64,000 nt of DNA from Siphonodentalium dalli (Eukaryota; Mollusca; Scaphopoda; Gadilida; Siphonodentaliidae), in assembly GCA_032622095.1 (NCBI GenBank), contig CP136062.1, positions 161,568,875-161,632,874 on the forward strand. The letters run 5' to 3'. The notes beneath the pieces were generated by a model. That model ran no database searches and was not told the origin of the DNA. It saw nothing but the letters and a program-made list of their open reading frames with translations. Made by a program: the position numbers and the translations under genes. This document shows positions 59,504-64,000 of the stretch, in pieces. Position 1 is the stretch's first letter. Every line of letters begins with the position of its first letter.

Positions 59504-60134
59504 CTCATATATATTTTGATACAATCTGTTTGTTTGTCTGTCTGTCTGTCATTAATACAAATCTACGATTCTCGACCGATCGGGACGAAACTTGGTACGT
59601 GAGTGTAGTTTGACCAGGCGGTCGTCGTTGTCGTATTGGCGAGCCCGTGCGGCCCCCGCTTCGCGCATGCGCAGACGAGATCTCGGAAACGGGTGGAGCT
59701 ATCGACTTGAAATTTGCTATGTAAATGTATCTTGCCCCGAATGCGAATTTTATCGGGTCGCCGAGCCCGTGCGGCGCCCACTTCGCGCATGCGCAGACGA
59801 GATATCGGAAACGGGTGGATCTATCGACTTGAAATTTGCTATGTGAATGTATCTTGCCCCGGATACGAATTTTATCGGGTCGGCGAGCCCGTGCGACGCC
59901 AGCTTCGCGCATGCGCAGACGAGTTCTCGGAAACTGGTGGAGCTATCGACTTGAAATTTGGTATGTGAATGTATCTTGCCCCGGATACGAATTTTATCGG
60001 GTAGCCGAGCCCGTGCGACGCCAGCTTCGCGCATGCGCAGACCAGATCTCGGAAACGGGTAGAGCTATCGACTTGAAATTTGGTTTTTGAATAGCCCGGA
60101 TGAATAGCCCGGACAACGTCGGGCTCATCGGCTA
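59504..60134 (+). mobile_element. Helitron-like non-autonomous element 1 with 122 bp repeats
   Basis: Starts TCATATATATTTTGATACAA followed by (TGTC)n. The centre has four tandem units of exactly 122 bp, each with GAGCCCGTGCG, TTCGCGCATGCGCAGACGAG and CTATCGACTTGAAATTTG. It ends with the 20 nt hairpin AGCCCGGACAACGTCGGGCT (60106-60125) and a short tail. T-rich start, central tandem repeats and a 3' hairpin are the layout of Helitron-associated elements; superfamily is inferred, since no Rep/helicase protein is present. Confidence 0.6.
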
Positions 60135-60756
60135 TCTATTATATATTTTGAAAGATCTGTGTGTGTGTGTGTGTATCTGTGTGTGTGTGTGTGTGTAATC
60201 GATGAACTCAAAAACGACCGACCCGATTTCGATGAAACTTGGTACGTGGGGGTATTTTCGGCCGGGGGTTAACATAGGCATATTAATTTGTCTGTGCGAC
60301 GTGACCTTGACCTTGAAATCGGGTCATTTCAAGGTCAAACGCCCGAATATCACGGGATTTCGACGAAACTTGGTATGTGGGGGTACTTTCTTATGGCGAG
60401 TCTCATAAGCATATTAATTTGCCCGTGCGACGTGACCTTGACCTTGAAATCGGGTAACTTCAAGGTCAAATCGCCAATTTTGATGGGATTTCGACGAAAT
60501 TTGATACGTGGGGTTACTTTTGTCCACTGGTTGTTTTGGACGGGTACAATCGTGACCCCGACCAGACCTTGACCTTCAAAATTATCAATTCAAGGTCAAA
60601 TCGGGTAAAACCGGATGGATTTCGACGGGTACGTTTGTCGGGTACTTTTGTCCGGGCAGTGTTTTTGGACTGGTCAAATCGTGACCCCACTTGACCTTGA
60701 CCTTCAAAATGGCCAATTCAAGGTCAAAGCCCGGACGAAGTCGGGTCACCTTCTAG
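60135..60756 (+). mobile_element. Helitron-like non-autonomous element 2
   Basis: Begins TCTATTATATATTTTGAAAG, has (GT)n runs, then three diverged units of roughly 120 bp with GATTTCGACGAAACTTGGTA and GACCTTGACCTTGAAATCGG. It ends with hairpin AGCCCGGACGAAGTCGGGT (60728-60746) and CTAG (60753-60756), the classic Helitron 3' layout. The next base is T. It follows element 1 head-to-tail. Confidence 0.65.
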
Positions 60757-61040
60757 TCTATTATATATTTTGGAAGATCTGTCTGTCTGTGTATCTGTGT
60801 ATCTGTGGTCTGTGTGTGTGTTCGCGATGAACTCGAAAACGGCCGACCCGATTTCGATGAAACTTCGTATGTGAGGATACTATCGGTCGGGAAGTGGCAT
60901 AGGCATATTGATTTTCAGATCCGAGGTCAACTTTTCACGTGCCGAGGTCAAATCTGTTTTTACGCTGTGTTACGGGACTTTCATTTGAGTTCGGTGCTTA
61001 CAAATCGATTCGAAACAGCGCGAATAATAATATGCCAGTC
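60757..61040 (+). mobile_element. Helitron-like element 3, 5' part
   Basis: Restarts with TCTATTATATATTTTGGAAG and a (TCTG)n tract, then GACCCGATTTCGATGAAACT, closely matching the first 130 bp of element 2. Similarity fades after about 61000 and no 3' hairpin is visible. This gives a head-to-tail run of at least three related elements. Confidence 0.6.
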
Positions 61041-61298
61041 ATAATAATGACACTGTGAGAATCTTTCGTGTTTCCTCTTTCCAACGATATATAATGCGTA
61101 TGTATCCGTTTTAGTTATCTGCCTCAATTATCAAGAAGAAGTGGTACTATCTTCCATCAGGATAAAAACAATGCGTAACTTCTATGACGTCGTTAGAGGT
61201 CATAACGTTAGATCACGTTAACGCTTAACCAGCCGATGCATTTGACTGTTTCAGACGTCTTGGCGATATCTCGGACACCGATGGTAATTTATCTTTAC
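61041..61298. other. Spacer, no gene recognised
   Basis: Short interval between the Helitron-like run and the duplicated segment. Nothing supported. Confidence 0.35.
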
Positions 61299-62218
61299 TA
61301 GTAGGGCGGCTCCGTGTCAAAAAAAGGGTGAATCGTGCATTTTAAGGTAAAAGCAACAAACTTTGTATACAATATCCTGAGGTGATATCTTGTGGATTTG
61401 GATATCATGCCAAGCTAGGGAAAGCCCATGGTTGCCATGGTAACCACCGAAAAACATATCCGCCAAAAATGCCAGATTGGCTTTTTGCGGAAGTGCGATT
61501 TTGGTACCCCTCTCCCTGCACTGCACCCCTGACTCAAATAGCGCCACTTTTGCCATCTTGAAAGCACACGATTAGATTCCTCGTTTCATAGAGAAGAATG
61601 TGTATCAACTTTGTGGAAATCGGCGCTAAACAGGTTTATTAATTATTGTGCACCTCTCCACTTCCATGCATCCCTGACTCAAATGGCGCCACTATTGACG
61701 TCTATAAACCACACCATTAGATTCCTCATGGACTAGTCGCGGCACAAGAAGAATCCAGAAAGGATGACACCGTAGCTGCTGTGATTACGCGTACATACAT
61801 GTGGGCGATTCAGTAACGATTGTTATCATATTATGAGAACTGGGAACTAGAAACTGGGGTTGGTCTGGGAACTAGTAACGGAATTCATGGAACTTGTGTA
61901 AGGGCAGATATGAAGCTACTGACAAACTCACAAAAAACCTTCAACGGCATTACAGCACAATACATTGGGTTGATACAGTGCAATGCTAATATGGGTGAAT
62001 CTGTGTTTAAAAAAAAATAAGAATTAAAAGATTATTTAGCTGGTTTTGAATGAGATGATATATACCGTACCACGGTGCCACACACCAATGCAAACTGTAT
62101 GTACCGTACTCTATATATGTAGACATCAGATGCTACATAGGTGCAGCTGTATCTCCCTGGTGGTGTTACTTGTAACAATCTTAGTCGACGAATCTTAATG
62201 CGCATGGAATTATACCTG

Positions 62219-62576
62219 CTAAGTTAAGCTGAATAGGTCACTCTCATCGGTTTTCTGTGACAAAGTTACCCAGGTTCCTGAAATTGTGATAAAGTTACCC
62301 AGGTTGGAGAAGAATGTGATAAAGTTACCCAGGTTAATAATAGTTATTGATTTTTGTGATATGTCTTAATTTATGCTTGATAAGGGCTATTACTTGCCAA
62401 AACTGAACAATATTCCCCTCTGTCACTTTTAAATCGAGTTGATATTGTGAGATTTGCTTAACCTGGGTAACTTTATCACAATTCTCACCAACCTGGGTAA
62501 CTTTATCACAAAATTAGGAACCTGGGTAACTTTATCACAGAAAACCGGTGAGAGTGACCTATTCAGCCTAAGTTAA
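62219..62576. mobile_element. MITE with triple internal repeats, copy 2
   Basis: Element 62228-62567 inside the duplicated segment, with GCTGAATAGGTCACTCTCA ends, three GATAAAGTTACCCAGGTT repeats per side, and CTAAGTTAA on both flanks (62219-62227, 62568-62576). It differs from copy 1 mainly by the 17 bp central deletion. Confidence 0.88.
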
Positions 62577-63399
62577 TGGCACCTAATCGTATCGTTGTCT
62601 CCTAAAATTTTGTGGACCGAACAAAGAAGAGCATTTTTTTGATAATTCATGTTTCCGATGGGTGGGAAAGTAGTGTGGGGACCGTGGATATAATCTAGGA
62701 ATCGGGTACTGATATATACGGCGCGGCAATGCCGATAGTTGTGTGGTTTAGAATAATTCAAGTGTCCGATGGGTGGTCGAGTTGGATTGTCTTCATCTAG
62801 AAATGATACACCAAATCATATTAAATAAAAGGTCGACCGACCACAATGTCCCTGGAGACGGTGGCTAACTGAAGAATTGGATATGTCCGGAATAAATGTC
62901 ATCATCCGGAAACCTCAAATGTTGAAAATCAAGAAAATTCGTCAAACTAGGGGCCATAATTGCGGTAGAAAAGATCGGATAAGTCTGGTTTTCGAATTTT
63001 TTTTAAATAGCTCTTACGCAAAACATTGTTAAAATCGGTTAATATTTGTTCAAGTTATTGCGCTAACGAGCTAGAAAAGTCGGCAAAAATGACAAGAACT
63101 CGACAAAAATGGTTCCAACCAAACTCAGAATTGCAGGTTCCAACGATGTTTAATATCTGTGCCAAATTAAAAAAAAAATGACTAGAAAATGACGGAATAT
63201 GTACACAGGCTCGGGCTAAAGTTGGGTCCCAGGATGTATGATGCTATGTCAAAAATGTTTTCTATTAAATATGTATGGCAGTGTGCGTTTTAGTCATGGT
63301 TTGGACGATGAACCCATTTCTTTGTGATAGATGCCAAGATTAATCAATTAATTTCCAATTGAGTTAAAGGGAGGTAAAAGCTATTCTGCATCATAAGTT

Positions 63400-63992
63400 T
63401 CAAGATCTATCCAAGTAGACACACGGAGCGTCGATAAACCTAGCGGTATTTTCAATTAGGAGATTCATTTCAACAGAACATTGTGTGTCAGTATCTATAG
63501 AGTTATTTTTAATCACCTCTCCAATTCTGTTCGCTGCCACCAGTCTCATAAGATTAATATATGGATTTCCAGAATAACAGGTACGCCTTGGGTGGTAAAA
63601 GCCTTTTGTAGTTATCACATTGAGTGCTTCTTTCAACGGTTTACATTTCAACATCAGGATCCCCTTCCTGTTGAAACTTTGACGAGGGACACATGCCAAT
63701 CGATATAGGTATCGCTGGGCATGTATAGAAAAGGCTGAAATATAGCTCCAGTCTTATAATTGATGCTACGTACACAGAATGACAATGCTTTCATGAAATT
63801 CCTATCCGATTGATTATTACAATACAAATTGGCATTGTCTTGGAGAATGACTATATACATATATTGCATATTTTGGTTATAAATGTTGGAATCGTTGTCC
63901 GACTTAAGTTGGCTGAATATTAGGAACAAATAAATTGCTAGTTTTCCGGATGACATCCTGTCTGAGTGTAAACAAGAAATCAAGACTGTCAC
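63400..63992 (-). pseudogene. Unrecognised coding-like module, copy 2
   Basis: Two overlapping minus-strand frames: 63654-63992 (starts MTVLISCLHSDRMSSGKLAI, with a hydrophobic YLFLIF stretch) and 63400-63699 (LKEALNVITTKGFYHPRR, NPYINLMRLVAANRIGEV, and ending FIDAPCVYLDRS). The second frame is 40 residues longer than in copy 1. A TATATTTCAG near 63743 would allow splicing into the second frame (FSIHAQRYLYRLACVPRQSF). Relatives occur at 22400-23010. I do not recognise any domain. Confidence 0.4.
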
Positions 63993-64000
63993 CGTATAAT

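Larger units (their letters stand above)
61299..64000. repeat. Duplicated segment, copy 2 (runs off the window)
   Basis: Nearly identical to 15754-18313 in the same orientation, starting at TAGTAGGGCGGCTCCGTGTC. It retains about 159 bp (about 63353-63511) missing from copy 1 and lacks 17 bp present there. The match is still running at the last base, so the true duplicated length is unknown. Confidence 0.92.

Noticed and set aside
59505-60090. Several overlapping frames of 75-135 residues on both strands
   Set aside because: They are translations of the 122 bp tandem unit in the Helitron-like element and repeat in three frames.
56977-64000. Upstream receptor exons (M1, pore, S1)
   Set aside because: No minus-strand sequence here carries the expected motifs. 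The interval is LINE, Helitron-like and duplicated repeat, so those exons should lie outside the window.

Overview
The window is nuclear DNA of an animal: AT-rich, intron-containing and dominated by transposable elements, with no prokaryotic features. The only host gene I can support is the 3' part of an ionotropic receptor on the minus strand that most resembles IR25a, a co-receptor lineage restricted to protostomes. The SINE at 25610-25926, with its CAAT-rich tail, and the LINE proteins are of types I associate with lophotrochozoans. My best guess is a mollusc (bivalve or gastropod), but the species cannot be fixed from the sequence alone.

Host gene. Four exons at 56727-56976, 50185-50369, 44400-44532 and 43306-43837 (minus strand, transcribed from high to low coordinates) join in phase through GT-AG introns. 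They encode M3, the S2 ligand-binding lobe, M4 and a cytoplasmic tail. The 5' exons lie beyond the right edge. The introns are packed with repeats. A 4.9 kb minisatellite with a 33 bp unit runs up to the splice acceptor of the 185 bp exon, and a mariner-type MITE ends 29 bp from the donor of that same exon.

Left third (1-24 kb). A 97 bp satellite array (about 1590-7361) encodes, on its minus strand, a piece of the C-terminal region of a LINE ORF, so it appears to be a satellite born from a retrotransposon. It is interrupted by a piggyBac-like MITE placed exactly at a TTAA in a repeat unit and by a 1.98 kb terminal-inverted-repeat element. Further right are a Harbinger transposase exon, a LINE endonuclease/linker fragment split by a 101 bp MITE, copy 1 of a roughly 2.6 kb duplicated segment (copy 2 at 61.3-64.0 kb), several local tandem and inverted duplications, and a LINE C-terminal fragment.

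Middle (24-43 kb). This part holds a tRNA-derived SINE with an 11 bp target duplication, a cluster of GCGCTTAAGCGC palindromes, a LINE reverse-transcriptase fragment, and a run of three abutting DNA transposons (Harbinger-like, piggyBac-like, and another TTAA-flanked family). A 4 kb foldback-like inverted repeat with a TA-rich core and an 807 bp TTAA-flanked element with long inverted repeats follow.

Right end (57-64 kb). A LINE C-terminal fragment, a head-to-tail run of Helitron-like elements with central 122 bp repeats, and copy 2 of the duplicated segment. Nearly all long open frames in the minisatellite are a by-product of its unit being divisible by three and are not annotated as genes.
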